Positions 8,028 through 15,021 of a DNA stretch of 30,025 nt are shown in pieces. Location of the stretch: contig CAYHHA010000021.1 of assembly GCA_964356315.1 (NCBI GenBank), positions 1-30,025 of the forward strand, given 5' to 3'. How positions within the stretch are numbered: the stretch's first letter is position 1; each line of letters opens with the position of its first letter. Both the position numbers and the translations under genes were made by a program. Source of the stretch: CAYGFH01 sp964356315 (GTDB taxonomy: Bacteria; Patescibacteriota; Microgenomatia; UBA10105; UBA927). The notes under the pieces were generated by a model, which was given only the letters and a program-made list of their open reading frames with translations, was not told where the DNA came from and did no database searches.

Positions 8028-8126
8028 ATGTTTAACAATAGTATTGCTCCAATGCAGGCTTGGCTTCTGTCTCAGGGAAAATGTGTTCTGGTGTGGAAGG
8101 AAGCTGAATACTCCGAGGTGGGGTAG
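8028..8126 (+). CDS. Possible 32-residue micro-ORF upstream of mltG
   Basis: ATG to TAG encodes 32 residues (MFNNSIAPMQAWLL..., ending EAEYSEVG). It is not recognised. The only support is a TATGAT box 7 nt before the ATG, matching the leaderless pattern of neighbouring genes, and its place in an otherwise empty 250-nt gap (7952-8201). Its last codons contain CTCCGAGGTGG, an 11-nt match to the palindrome found at 12163 and 12233. It may equally be untranslated leader sequence. Confidence 0.25.
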   Translation: MFNNSIAPMQAWLLSQGKCVLVWKEAEYSEVG

Positions 8127-8201
8127 TTCGCGTTGTTTGCGAATGTGGTAGAGTATATATGTACGACTCTCAGTTTAATAAATATAGAAGGGCGACATGT
8201 A

Positions 8202-9191
8202 ATGAAGCAAAATAATAAATCATATTCGTTTATTTCTCGATTCGCTGTGTTGTTTATTTTGGCTGTCATCGGCGCTTGGGGTAGTTGGTTTTGGTGGCAG
8301 GATAGTATTGCAGCTTCTGATGTAAATGACTTAAGTCCGATTCAGTTTACTGTAGAAAGCGGTGATGGAGTTAAAGCTATAGCTTCGAGATTGGCGGCCA
8401 ATAAAATAATTCGCAGCCCCACAGGATTTTATGTGCTTGTTAAATTTCTTGGTATCGAGAGACAGCTTCAGGCGGGAGAATTTCGACTTACCCGGTCCAT
8501 GGATGCAAAAACTGTAGCACTGGAGCTTACTCATGGAATGAGTGATTTGTGGATCACAACGCTTGAAGGATGGAGAATGGAAGAAGTGGCTGCAAAGGTT
8601 AACCGTGATTTGGATATTCCTGAGCAGGAATTTTTAAAATACGCGCGAGAGGGGTATATGTTTCCAGATACATACTTGATTCCCAGAGATGCTACAGCTG
8701 CTGCGGTTGCAAAGATCTTTACCGATAACTTTGATAAAAAAGTAACACTGCAAATGCGTGAAGATGCGAAAAAAATCGGTTTAACACTCGATCAGGTTGT
8801 CATTCTCGCTTCTCTCGTGGAACGTGAGGGAAAATCAGCATCTGACAGGCCGGTGATCGCAGGTGTGCTTCTGAACCGATTAAAAGCTGATTGGCCACTT
8901 CAGGTTGATGCAACCTTACAATACGTATTGGGATATCAGGGAACTGAAAAATCATGGTGGAAAAAGAGTGTTTTTGATGAAGATAAAAAAATAAAGTCAC
9001 CGTATAATACGTACGCAAATCCTGGGTTGCCTCCAAAGCCAATTTCGAATCCTGGAATAGAATCAATAAAAGCAGTTGTCTATGCGAAGCCATCTGAGTA
9101 TTTTTACTATTTACATGATGCGTCAGGAAATGTTCATTTTGGGAAAACCCTAGAGGAACATGAGGCAAACATAGTAAAATTTCTTCGATAA
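8202..9191 (+). CDS. mltG: Endolytic murein transglycosylase MltG (YceG-like)
   Basis: 329 residues from the ATG at 8202. An upstream in-frame TTG at 8133 is rejected because it adds an atypical stretch before the membrane anchor. An N-terminal helix (about 11-31) precedes a LysM-like region (IQFTVESGDGVKAIASRLA, about 47-65) and the YceG catalytic domain. ILASLVEREG carries the expected catalytic Glu (E207), and LQVDATLQYVLG and YNTYANPGLPPKPISNPG are the usual conserved blocks. MltG cuts nascent glycan strands at the membrane and sets glycan length. GAAGG at 8187-8192 could be a weak SD. It is followed after 6 nt by the DUF2207 gene, so the two are likely co-transcribed. Confidence 0.92.
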   Translation: MKQNNKSYSFISRFAVLFILAVIGAWGSWFWWQDSIAASDVNDLSPIQFTVESGDGVKAIASRLAANKIIRSPTGFYVLVKFLGIERQLQAGEFRLTRSMDAKTVALELTHGMSDLWITTLEGWRMEEVAAKVNRDLDIPEQEFLKYAREGYMFPDTYLIPRDATAAAVAKIFTDNFDKKVTLQMREDAKKIGLTLDQVVILASLVEREGKSASDRPVIAGVLLNRLKADWPLQVDATLQYVLGYQGTEKSWWKKSVFDEDKKIKSPYNTYANPGLPPKPISNPGIESIKAVVYAKPSEYFYYLHDASGNVHFGKTLEEHEANIVKFLR

Positions 9192-9197
9192 TTACTC

Positions 9198-10874
9198 ATG
9201 AGACTTCGACTATTGTTTATTTGTATTTTCACAGCGCTCTTAGGAGGATCGACTCAACCTGTATTTGCCGAGGAAATACGTTCGTTTGATACTGCAATTG
9301 ATATTCAATCCACTGGGGTCGTACGGGTGAAAGAATCTATTGAATACGATTTTGGCTCACTGTCTAAGCATGGTATCTATCGGTATATACCCTCTATAAA
9401 AACAAATAGTAAGGGTGAAAAATATATATTGGATATCACATCTCTATCTGTGACTGACGAAAATCACACCCCGTATACATACACTGTTTTAACGGAAGAT
9501 TCTCAGAAAAATATAAAAATAGGGGATGCTGATAAAACAATTTCTGGGAGACATGTGTATGCAATTTCGTATGATATATCCGGAGCGTTAACGTATTTTT
9601 CTGATCATGATGAACTGTATTGGAATGTGACAGGAAATGGGTGGGGATACCCGATTCAAAAAAGCACTGCGACGATGACGCTACCATCTATCGTTGAAGA
9701 ATCCCAATTGAAAATTGGATGTTTTACTGGTTCTATCGGGAGCACCGAGCAAGCTTGTAGTTCGATATACAAAAATGGCGTCCTAACAGTCTCTCTCAAT
9801 AGACCGCTTGGTCCAAACGAAGGGTTTACCGTCGTGATGGGGTTTCCAAAGCAGATTGTGTCCAAATTAGATCCGAAATTGTATGTATCGTTTTGGAGCA
9901 CAATCGCTGGAGTAATCGTCATTGCATTTTTCTTTATAATTGGACTTTTATGGTATATAGTGTTGCCAATCTCTATTGCCATCAAGTGGTGGAAGCATGG
10001 CCGGGATCCAAAGCCAGCGGTAGGTGTAGCGTCTGCATGGTTTGATGCACCAAAAACAAAAGATGGGAAAAAACTGACCCCGGGTGAAACGGGTACACTT
10101 ATAGACGAAAAAGCAGATATGCAGGATATCACTGCTACCATTGTTCATTTAGCTCAGCGAGGATATATACAAATTATTGAATCTCAAAAAGGCACTTTTG
10201 CTTTGAAAAAACTCAAACCAAAACAAAAAAATGAAGAATTGCGTGGTCACGAACAGCGTTTGTATGATGATTTGTTTGGCGCTTTACCTATTGTGAATTT
10301 AAATACAGCGAATCTTTCCACTGTTGTTGAGAAGGCTAAAACAGATTTATATGATGAGGTGGTGGTTGATGGATTTTTTGAAAAAAATCCTCAATCTGTG
10401 AGAAATATGTATATAGTGCTTGCAGTTTTCGGATTTGTCTCAGGAAATTTCCCGCTTCTTTTATCGTCATTACTCTTTGGGCTCCAGATGCCGGTCAAAA
10501 CTATGTATGGATCCCAGCAGACTGCTGTTGCGTTGTCCCTTAAAAATTTTCTGGTTAGCCAAGAGCGGCAGTTAGCGTTTCAGGCTAAAAATCAGATGAT
10601 GTTTGAAAAATTGCTTCCGTACGCCATCGCTTTCGGCGTAGAAAAAATTTGGGCCACAAGATTTAAGGATATATCTATGACACAGCCTGATTGGTATCAG
10701 GGATATAGTTCATCGCATTTTAACAGCGTCGTTTTTGTGAACTCATTGCAATCGTCCAATTCAAGTTTTGCGAGCGCCGCTACTCCTGTGTCTTCTTCAA
10801 CGGGTCATTCCTCAGGATTTTCCGGAGGGTCCTCAGGGGGTGGTGGTGGAGGTGGTGGAGGCGGGAGTTGGTAA
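9198..10874 (+). CDS. DUF2207-family membrane protein with Gly-rich tail
   Basis: 558 residues. A signal peptide (1-25, cleavage near VFAEE) leads an outer beta-rich DUF2207 domain (SFDTAIDIQSTGVVRVKESI, about 29-48; GIYRYIP). Membrane helices lie at about 233-263 and about 400-430, with a cytoplasmic region between them containing DITATIVHLAQRGYIQI. The C-terminus is a Ser/Gly-rich tail ending in ten Gly, Ser and Trp. DUF2207 proteins are widespread envelope proteins without an assigned reaction. The tail is encoded by a GGTGGTGGA repeat that also encodes, on the other strand, the end of the MFS permease. No SD is seen before the ATG. Confidence 0.85.
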   Translation: MRLRLLFICIFTALLGGSTQPVFAEEIRSFDTAIDIQSTGVVRVKESIEYDFGSLSKHGIYRYIPSIKTNSKGEKYILDITSLSVTDENHTPYTYTVLTEDSQKNIKIGDADKTISGRHVYAISYDISGALTYFSDHDELYWNVTGNGWGYPIQKSTATMTLPSIVEESQLKIGCFTGSIGSTEQACSSIYKNGVLTVSLNRPLGPNEGFTVVMGFPKQIVSKLDPKLYVSFWSTIAGVIVIAFFFIIGLLWYIVLPISIAIKWWKHGRDPKPAVGVASAWFDAPKTKDGKKLTPGETGTLIDEKADMQDITATIVHLAQRGYIQIIESQKGTFALKKLKPKQKNEELRGHEQRLYDDLFGALPIVNLNTANLSTVVEKAKTDLYDEVVVDGFFEKNPQSVRNMYIVLAVFGFVSGNFPLLLSSLLFGLQMPVKTMYGSQQTAVALSLKNFLVSQERQLAFQAKNQMMFEKLLPYAIAFGVEKIWATRFKDISMTQPDWYQGYSSSHFNSVVFVNSLQSSNSSFASAATPVSSSTGHSSGFSGGSSGGGGGGGGGGSW

Positions 10875-12110
10875 ATGACTGTGCTTCACAATTGAATAAA
10901 TAAACCATCCCAGAGGAAGTTGGATAATACCTACGATAAATGGACTCCATCTGAGTGCAGAGCTTTGTCCTCCGGTAATAAGCAATGATACGACAATGCT
11001 GATGCCTATCCCACGACCAATGTTATAGAAGAGTTCATTATCACAAATATAGGCATACTGCTTTTCTGGATCATGTTCTTCTATATCGAGTAGATCCATT
11101 GTTACTGAATTAGCAGGAGTCCACTGAATAGCCCAAGCGATGGTGATGACGATTGAGTAGGCAATCGCACCTACCCAATTGAACACACCCGCAAGTATGC
11201 ATGTACCAGTGAAAAAAATCAGGGATCCTATTGAAACGAATTTCCATGAACTTGCAGTTGTGGCTTTTCTCCCCATGATATAGAGCAGTAGCGCCGACAT
11301 TCCCGCTGTAATAGTTTGCAACGTGCCCAAAATTCCTTCTCCTCCGACTAATACAAGAACAACTACGTTAGCCAATACAATAGTTACCCCAACCTGAATA
11401 TTGTGGAGTAGATTAAACATACGGATACTACCCCATATCTTGCTTGGCTTGCGAACGATCATATTGGTAATAACACTATTTTCGATTTTTGACGACTGCA
11501 TAATGACACCAGATATAAGTAGGAGTATAAATCCGATGATCATGACGATTTTATATGCTATGAATGATTCCTGGGAAAAAACACCGTTTGCAAACACGAT
11601 AAACCAACCTATTGCAGCAGGGACTATGATATTTGCCAGAAGATCTACTATAGTGCCAAGACTATTGTAATAAATTCGGTTCGCTCCGCGGGTGATTTGC
11701 AGATCTAAGTAATTTTTATTTCCCCAAAAAAGGCCTGATCCTGCTCCATATATAAATCCATAACATAATATTGCCGGTAATCCGTCAAACGGTAAAAAGA
11801 CTATCATGATTGGGATAATCGCCTGAAGTATGAGGCCTGTTAGAAATAATTTGAGAATATTAAATTTCTTTAACAGAAATCCATTTAGGTAAAATCCGCT
11901 GGGCAGTCCTGTAATCCATCCGATGTTATACAAAATGATACTCCATAAATTTCCACTAGATCGCCAGAGGTACGCGTTCATAAATGTTGCAAGAAGGGGA
12001 TAGGCTGCAAGATAAAATCCATATGACAAGAGCATATGCTTCATGTCTTTAGACAGCAGGTTAAAATGTGACATTTCCGTTTCTATACGTCTTAGAATTC
12101 TTGCGCGCAT
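10833..12110 (-). CDS. Major facilitator superfamily permease
   Basis: 425 residues from the ATG at 12110; an upstream in-frame ATG at 12134 is less likely because the -10 box at 12117-12122 lies between them. About 12 hydrophobic segments span the protein. They include a PSGFYLNGFLLKKFNIL loop like the MFS motif between helices 2 and 3, a YGAGSGLFWGNKNYLDL segment and a second half with GRKATTAS. The substrate is unknown. The last 14 codons overlap the 3' end of the DUF2207 gene on the opposite strand by 42 bp. Twin palindromes lie 53-145 bp upstream of the start and are candidate operators. Confidence 0.8.
   Translation of the reverse strand: MRARILRRIETEMSHFNLLSKDMKHMLLSYGFYLAAYPLLATFMNAYLWRSSGNLWSIILYNIGWITGLPSGFYLNGFLLKKFNILKLFLTGLILQAIIPIMIVFLPFDGLPAILCYGFIYGAGSGLFWGNKNYLDLQITRGANRIYYNSLGTIVDLLANIIVPAAIGWFIVFANGVFSQESFIAYKIVMIIGFILLLISGVIMQSSKIENSVITNMIVRKPSKIWGSIRMFNLLHNIQVGVTIVLANVVVLVLVGGEGILGTLQTITAGMSALLLYIMGRKATTASSWKFVSIGSLIFFTGTCILAGVFNWVGAIAYSIVITIAWAIQWTPANSVTMDLLDIEEHDPEKQYAYICDNELFYNIGRGIGISIVVSLLITGGQSSALRWSPFIVGIIQLPLGWFIYSIVKHSHLPTPASTTSTTTP
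10842..10859. repeat. Short GGTGGTGGA tandem repeat in overlapping gene ends
   Basis: Two exact copies of GGTGGTGGA (10842-10850 and 10851-10859) are flanked by further G-rich sequence. It encodes polyglycine on the plus strand and Pro/Thr/Ser residues on the minus strand. Confidence 0.8.
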
Positions 12111-12116
12111 ATATGT

Positions 12117-12122
12117 ATTATA
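12117..12122 (-). promoter_or_regulatory. -10 box of the MFS gene, leaderless arrangement
   Basis: A perfect TATAAT on the minus strand lies 6 nt before the ATG at 12110. Transcription would begin at the start codon. The -35 region is not recognisable. Confidence 0.55.
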
Positions 12123-12162
12123 CCCATAAATCATGACTGAGCACTGTGTGAAGAATCACTAA

Positions 12163-12184
12163 TTTTTCCACCTCGGAGGTGGAA
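12163..12184. repeat. Perfect palindrome, copy 1 (T5-CCACCTCGGAGGTGG-AA)
   Basis: Nine-bp perfect arms around a single central base (12166-12184), preceded by T residues. It is identical to copy 2, exactly 70 bp away. It lies 53-74 bp upstream of the MFS start. An operator for a dimeric regulator is plausible. As RNA it would form an 8-bp hairpin, but no T-run follows on the minus strand, where the MFS mRNA would run. Confidence 0.85.
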
Positions 12185-12232
12185 GTGAAAATCGAGGCTA
12201 AATTTGGAGAGAATTTTAAGATTTTGCAAATA

Positions 12233-12255
12233 TTTTTCCACCTCGGAGGTGGAAG
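12233..12255. repeat. Perfect palindrome, copy 2
   Basis: Same sequence as copy 1, extended by one matching G on the right. It lies 6 bp downstream of the cupin stop codon and 123-145 bp upstream of the MFS start. Confidence 0.85.
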
Positions 12256-12260
12256 GTAGA

Positions 12261-12548
12261 TTATATATAGTGAGTGTTCTTTTCGGATTCGGGAGGGATG
12301 GTGAGGCAGATAAAGATCATTTCACCATCGCTATCATTTATTTCTTCATGAATTTTCTTGGGAGGATAGATATAGAGCTTTCCCAGTTTATGTGTTTTGC
12401 AGTTTCCTTTGTACACATACACAATTTCCCATCCATCATGAAAATGTTTTTTTTCAGACGATTTTGGTTTCATAGCATAGACATCTATTGCTGAAAAACC
12501 AAAAAAGGAAATGTTCTTGAGTAATCGAAACACAGATTTTGATGACAT
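12261..12548 (-). CDS. Small cupin-domain protein
   Basis: 95 residues from the ATG at 12548. An AAGGA sequence about 10 nt upstream supports this start over a longer reading that would overlap the previous gene. HFHDGWEIVYVYKG (about 36-49) gives the HxH...E of cupin motif 1, and YIYPPKKIHEEI supplies a further His of motif 2, so a metal site is possible. One-domain cupins of this size act as sugar-acid isomerases, dioxygenases or metabolite sensors; nothing here decides which. It sits in a minus-strand run after the dehydrogenase-like gene and the small membrane protein, and before the MFS permease. Confidence 0.75.
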   Translation of the reverse strand: MSSKSVFRLLKNISFFGFSAIDVYAMKPKSSEKKHFHDGWEIVYVYKGNCKTHKLGKLYIYPPKKIHEEINDSDGEMIFICLTIPPESEKNTHYI

Positions 12549-12555
12549 ATATTTA

Positions 12556-12801
12556 TTATTCCTTCGATACAAATCGAAACCCATCGGTCATTGTGTGTTG
12601 CAACAAAATTCCAATAGCGATGCCAAATAGTATCGGCTGTTTGTACCAATATCCTAAGCCTACAAATAGAATTCCATACAAACTATAATGCAGTCTGTAT
12701 CCAAATACTACCAATGGCCTATTTCTCGAGATAACTATCACAATTTTCTCATACGCGTGAGCTAGAATATATCCCAATACAATTGAAATCACTATTTTCA
12801 T
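12556..12801 (-). CDS. Small membrane protein of unknown function
   Basis: 81 residues from the ATG at 12801; a TTG at 12831 would overlap the preceding gene. Three hydrophobic stretches fill most of the length (IVISIVLGYILAHAY, YSLYGILFVGLGYWY, ILFGIAIGILLQHT). Two motifs stand out, GYRLHYSLYG and LLQHTMTDGFRF, with His at membrane boundaries; they look conserved but I do not recognise the family. Spacing to the flanking genes is 22 and 7 nt, so it is likely part of one transcript with the dehydrogenase and cupin genes. Confidence 0.6.
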   Translation of the reverse strand: MKIVISIVLGYILAHAYEKIVIVISRNRPLVVFGYRLHYSLYGILFVGLGYWYKQPILFGIAIGILLQHTMTDGFRFVSKE

Positions 12802-12823
12802 ATTTGATGAGAAAATCAACTTT

Positions 12824-13750
12824 TTACACAACTTTGAAGGGAGATTTCGTATTTGTTACTACAGAGAGGATTCCTTCTGTCCACTGGTCAATAACTCTTT
12901 CTTCAGCTTCTTTTGTATGGTGCGCTCTCGCGGTGGGTATAAAAATATTTCCTGGATACGACTCATTCCAGGATCCCTTATGTTCATTTTCCACAGCAAA
13001 TCCAGCAATTTTATTTGACTGAATCATGTCTATTAAAAACTGATCATCCTGAACGCCCCAGCCCATTCCACCTAAGACACTGACAAAAAATGCACTTGGT
13101 TTCATTTTTGATAAAAGTGATTTTCCAATTAATCCTTGAGTATCCTCAGAAATCTCCACGCTGTTTATGATGACATCACTAGATTTAAATAATTTTTCAA
13201 GGTCAACTGAGGTATAAGGAGATTCTTTTTGTGAGCGATTCCAATATTGAACCCGCATTCCGATTCCATTTCCAATCTCAGCGATTCTTGAGCCAATATT
13301 TCCTAATCCGATAATACCGAGTGTTTTTCCATATAATTCAGTATGATAATTTGATTCATCATTTTTTTGTAATTGCATTGGAAGTCGTCTTGCGAGACAG
13401 TACATCATCCAGATGCCGTATTCAGCAACTGATTGAGAATTTGCTCCAATGGTTTTTGTTATTGAGATGGAATGCTCCTTACAATAATCAAAATCGATAT
13501 ATCTAGCCCAAGCCGAAGAAGTGCAAATACCTCGTAAATTGGAGATTCTTGAAATCGCTTCAGTTGGTAAAGACCAATTTATTACTGTAGGTTCGATTGC
13601 TAGAATTTTTTCTTCGGAATCTGAAAATAGTCGAGCGATTTTGGAAACATCTTTTTCATCATAATGGAATATTTCTCCGCTAAAAGTTTGATTAATTTTA
13701 AATTTAATCGCCTCATATGTCTTTTTATCAGCTAATACGAAAATTTTCAT
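12824..13750 (-). CDS. D-2-hydroxyacid dehydrogenase-like protein lacking the catalytic Arg
   Basis: 308 residues from the ATG at 13750; an upstream TTG at 13804 is rejected because it precedes the -10 box. The two-domain layout is clear, with a Rossmann motif GLGNIG at 148-153. At the usual INxARG position the sequence is FVSVLGGMG, so the substrate-binding catalytic Arg is replaced by Leu (L226). The acidic residue (AVENE, about 254-256) and catalytic His (ARAHH, 277-278) are kept. It would use NAD(H) on a 2-hydroxyacid if active; the Arg loss suggests altered substrate or a non-catalytic role. It heads a run with a small membrane protein and a cupin. Confidence 0.8.
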   Translation of the reverse strand: MKIFVLADKKTYEAIKFKINQTFSGEIFHYDEKDVSKIARLFSDSEEKILAIEPTVINWSLPTEAISRISNLRGICTSSAWARYIDFDYCKEHSISITKTIGANSQSVAEYGIWMMYCLARRLPMQLQKNDESNYHTELYGKTLGIIGLGNIGSRIAEIGNGIGMRVQYWNRSQKESPYTSVDLEKLFKSSDVIINSVEISEDTQGLIGKSLLSKMKPSAFFVSVLGGMGWGVQDDQFLIDMIQSNKIAGFAVENEHKGSWNESYPGNIFIPTARAHHTKEAEERVIDQWTEGILSVVTNTKSPFKVV

Positions 13751-13756
13751 TAGTAT

Positions 13757-13762
13757 ATTATA
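13757..13762 (-). promoter_or_regulatory. -10 box of the dehydrogenase-like gene, leaderless
   Basis: A perfect TATAAT on the minus strand, 6 nt before the ATG at 13750. No SD and no clear -35. Confidence 0.6.
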
Positions 13763-13791
13763 CATCGAAGTAATACCAAGTAATATTTTGC

Positions 13792-13797
13792 TATAAT
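13792..13797 (+). promoter_or_regulatory. -10 box of the six-TM protein gene, leaderless
   Basis: A perfect TATAAT on the plus strand, 6 nt before the ATG at 13804. It mirrors the divergent box at 13757-13762; the whole divergent promoter region is only 53 bp. Confidence 0.6.
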
Positions 13798-13803
13798 GAC
13801 ACA

Positions 13804-14385
13804 ATGCATGCGATTCTGATTGCCATTAGTGTACTCATTGTTATCTACGCGAATATCGTGTATTCAATAGCGATTTTGAAAGGTGAGGCGAGGCCGCATC
13901 GTACGACGCGGTTTGTAGTACTTCTCATAGAGCTTCTGACAGTTTCAACATTATATGCCCAGGGGAATACTACTGCGATTTATTTATCCGGCATCTATAC
14001 GATTTGTTCCCTTGTGCTTTTCGGACTCAGCATCAAATATGGCATGGGCGGATGGGAAAAATCTGATTTAATTTGCCTTGGGATTGCCGTTCTTGGCATC
14101 GTGATGTGGAAACTTACAAATAATCCATTTTTAGGACTGTGTTTTTCTATCCTCGCAGATTTCGCCGGATGCGTACCGGCACTCATCAAAACATACAAAC
14201 ATCCTGAGACAGAAGTGTGGACGTTTTACGGCATAGGACTTCTTGCCATTGTCATTAATATGATGGCGATAGAGCATTGGACGATTAGTGAAGTTATCTA
14301 TCCTGTTTACGTCGCTATTATTAATATATTGATGATGTATTTTATCCTTGGTCATACACCAAAAAAATCTTCGCACGTTTCCTGA
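13804..14385 (+). CDS. Six-TM membrane protein, PQ-loop-like
   Basis: 193 residues, almost entirely hydrophobic, with about six membrane helices. A conserved-looking block SILADFAGCVPALIKTYKHP (about 115-134) resembles the PQ-loop/SWEET pattern in which a Pro in a helix is followed by T and a basic loop. A similar RPHRTTRF stretch lies near 31-38 in the first half, consistent with an internal duplication. The substrate is unknown. It is transcribed divergently from the dehydrogenase-like gene and has its own TATAAT. The family call is tentative. Confidence 0.65.
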   Translation: MHAILIAISVLIVIYANIVYSIAILKGEARPHRTTRFVVLLIELLTVSTLYAQGNTTAIYLSGIYTICSLVLFGLSIKYGMGGWEKSDLICLGIAVLGIVMWKLTNNPFLGLCFSILADFAGCVPALIKTYKHPETEVWTFYGIGLLAIVINMMAIEHWTISEVIYPVYVAIINILMMYFILGHTPKKSSHVS

Positions 14386-14408
14386 GTGTTATTTCCCTAT
14401 AAATTTTC

Positions 14409-14414
14409 TATACT
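14409..14414 (+). promoter_or_regulatory. -10 box (TATACT) before the YgjP-like gene
   Basis: TATACT ends 9 nt before the ATG at 14424, giving a leader of two or three nucleotides at most. No SD is visible. Confidence 0.5.
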
Positions 14415-14423
14415 ATACCAACT

Positions 14424-14996
14424 ATGAAACGGGATATCCTGTTACAGGATCAGACCATTACCTATACAGTTCGCACGAATGCGAGGTCGCGGAACTTGCG
14501 CATGGTGATTGATCCTGATCGCGGTCTTATTGTCACTGTTCCAAACGCTTCGCAGGAACGGTTTATTGAGGTGTTTTTACAACAGAAAGCATCGTGGATA
14601 TTAAAACATCTTGCACGACTTCATAAACAAATGGAAGGGAAGATTGTTATCCAATTTCCCAAGGAAGAATACGAATATAATAAAAACACAGTGAGAAAAA
14701 TGGTCACGGAGCGTGTGGAATTTTTTAACAGTTTTTATAAATTTCCGTATAACAAAATAAGCATCAGAAATCAAACATCTGTATGGGGGAGTTGTAGCAG
14801 ATCCGGAAATTTACAATTTAATTACAAGCTTGTCTACGTCCCTGAAAAAACTATGGACTATGTGATTGTGCATGAGATCTGTCATTTGAAAGAACATAAT
14901 CACGGACCGCAGTTTTGGAAACTTGTTGAAAAAATGATACCCGATTATAAAGCCATCCGCAGATCCCTTCGAAGTTACATCATGAAAGAATCATGA
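14424..14996 (+). CDS. YgjP-like (DUF45) zinc metallopeptidase
   Basis: 190 residues. The HExxH motif is HEICH (H150, E151, H154) with a third ligand at H160 (KEHNHGPQFW). The preceding WGSCSRSGNLQFNYKLVYVP block (about 121-140) is the standard lead-in of this family. The N-terminus (about 10-60) is the small beta domain. YgjP/SprT-like peptidases are cytoplasmic; the substrate is unknown and some relatives accompany DNA repair or restriction loci. It has its own promoter and converges on the caspase-like gene, with 25 nt between the stops. Confidence 0.9.
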   Translation: MKRDILLQDQTITYTVRTNARSRNLRMVIDPDRGLIVTVPNASQERFIEVFLQQKASWILKHLARLHKQMEGKIVIQFPKEEYEYNKNTVRKMVTERVEFFNSFYKFPYNKISIRNQTSVWGSCSRSGNLQFNYKLVYVPEKTMDYVIVHEICHLKEHNHGPQFWKLVEKMIPDYKAIRRSLRSYIMKES

Positions 14997-15021
14997 TGTC
15001 TTGACTAAAAATGCATTTATA

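Noticed and set aside
8121..8190. tRNA-like sequence (GGTAGAG ... CTCTCAGTTT)
   Set aside because: Short D-arm-like words occur but no acceptor stem, anticodon arm or GTTCGAATC T-loop could be paired.
8133..8201. TTG-initiated extension of mltG
   Set aside because: It adds 23 residues with no family match before the membrane anchor; ATG at 8202 gives the normal layout.
12163..12255. The two palindromes as a mini CRISPR array
   Set aside because: Only two copies, a self-palindromic repeat with 9-bp arms, one spacer of about 47 bp, and no cas genes in the window.
12163..12255. The palindromes as intrinsic terminators of the cupin gene
   Set aside because: On the minus strand the hairpin is followed by A residues, not T. 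The T-run lies on the wrong side.
12204..12494. Plus-strand frame over the cupin gene
   Set aside because: It is antisense to the cupin, includes one palindrome and has no initiation signal or recognisable domain.
13751..13804. TTG-initiated extension of the dehydrogenase-like gene
   Set aside because: It would include the TATAAT box and the divergent promoter region; MKIFVLAD is a normal first strand.
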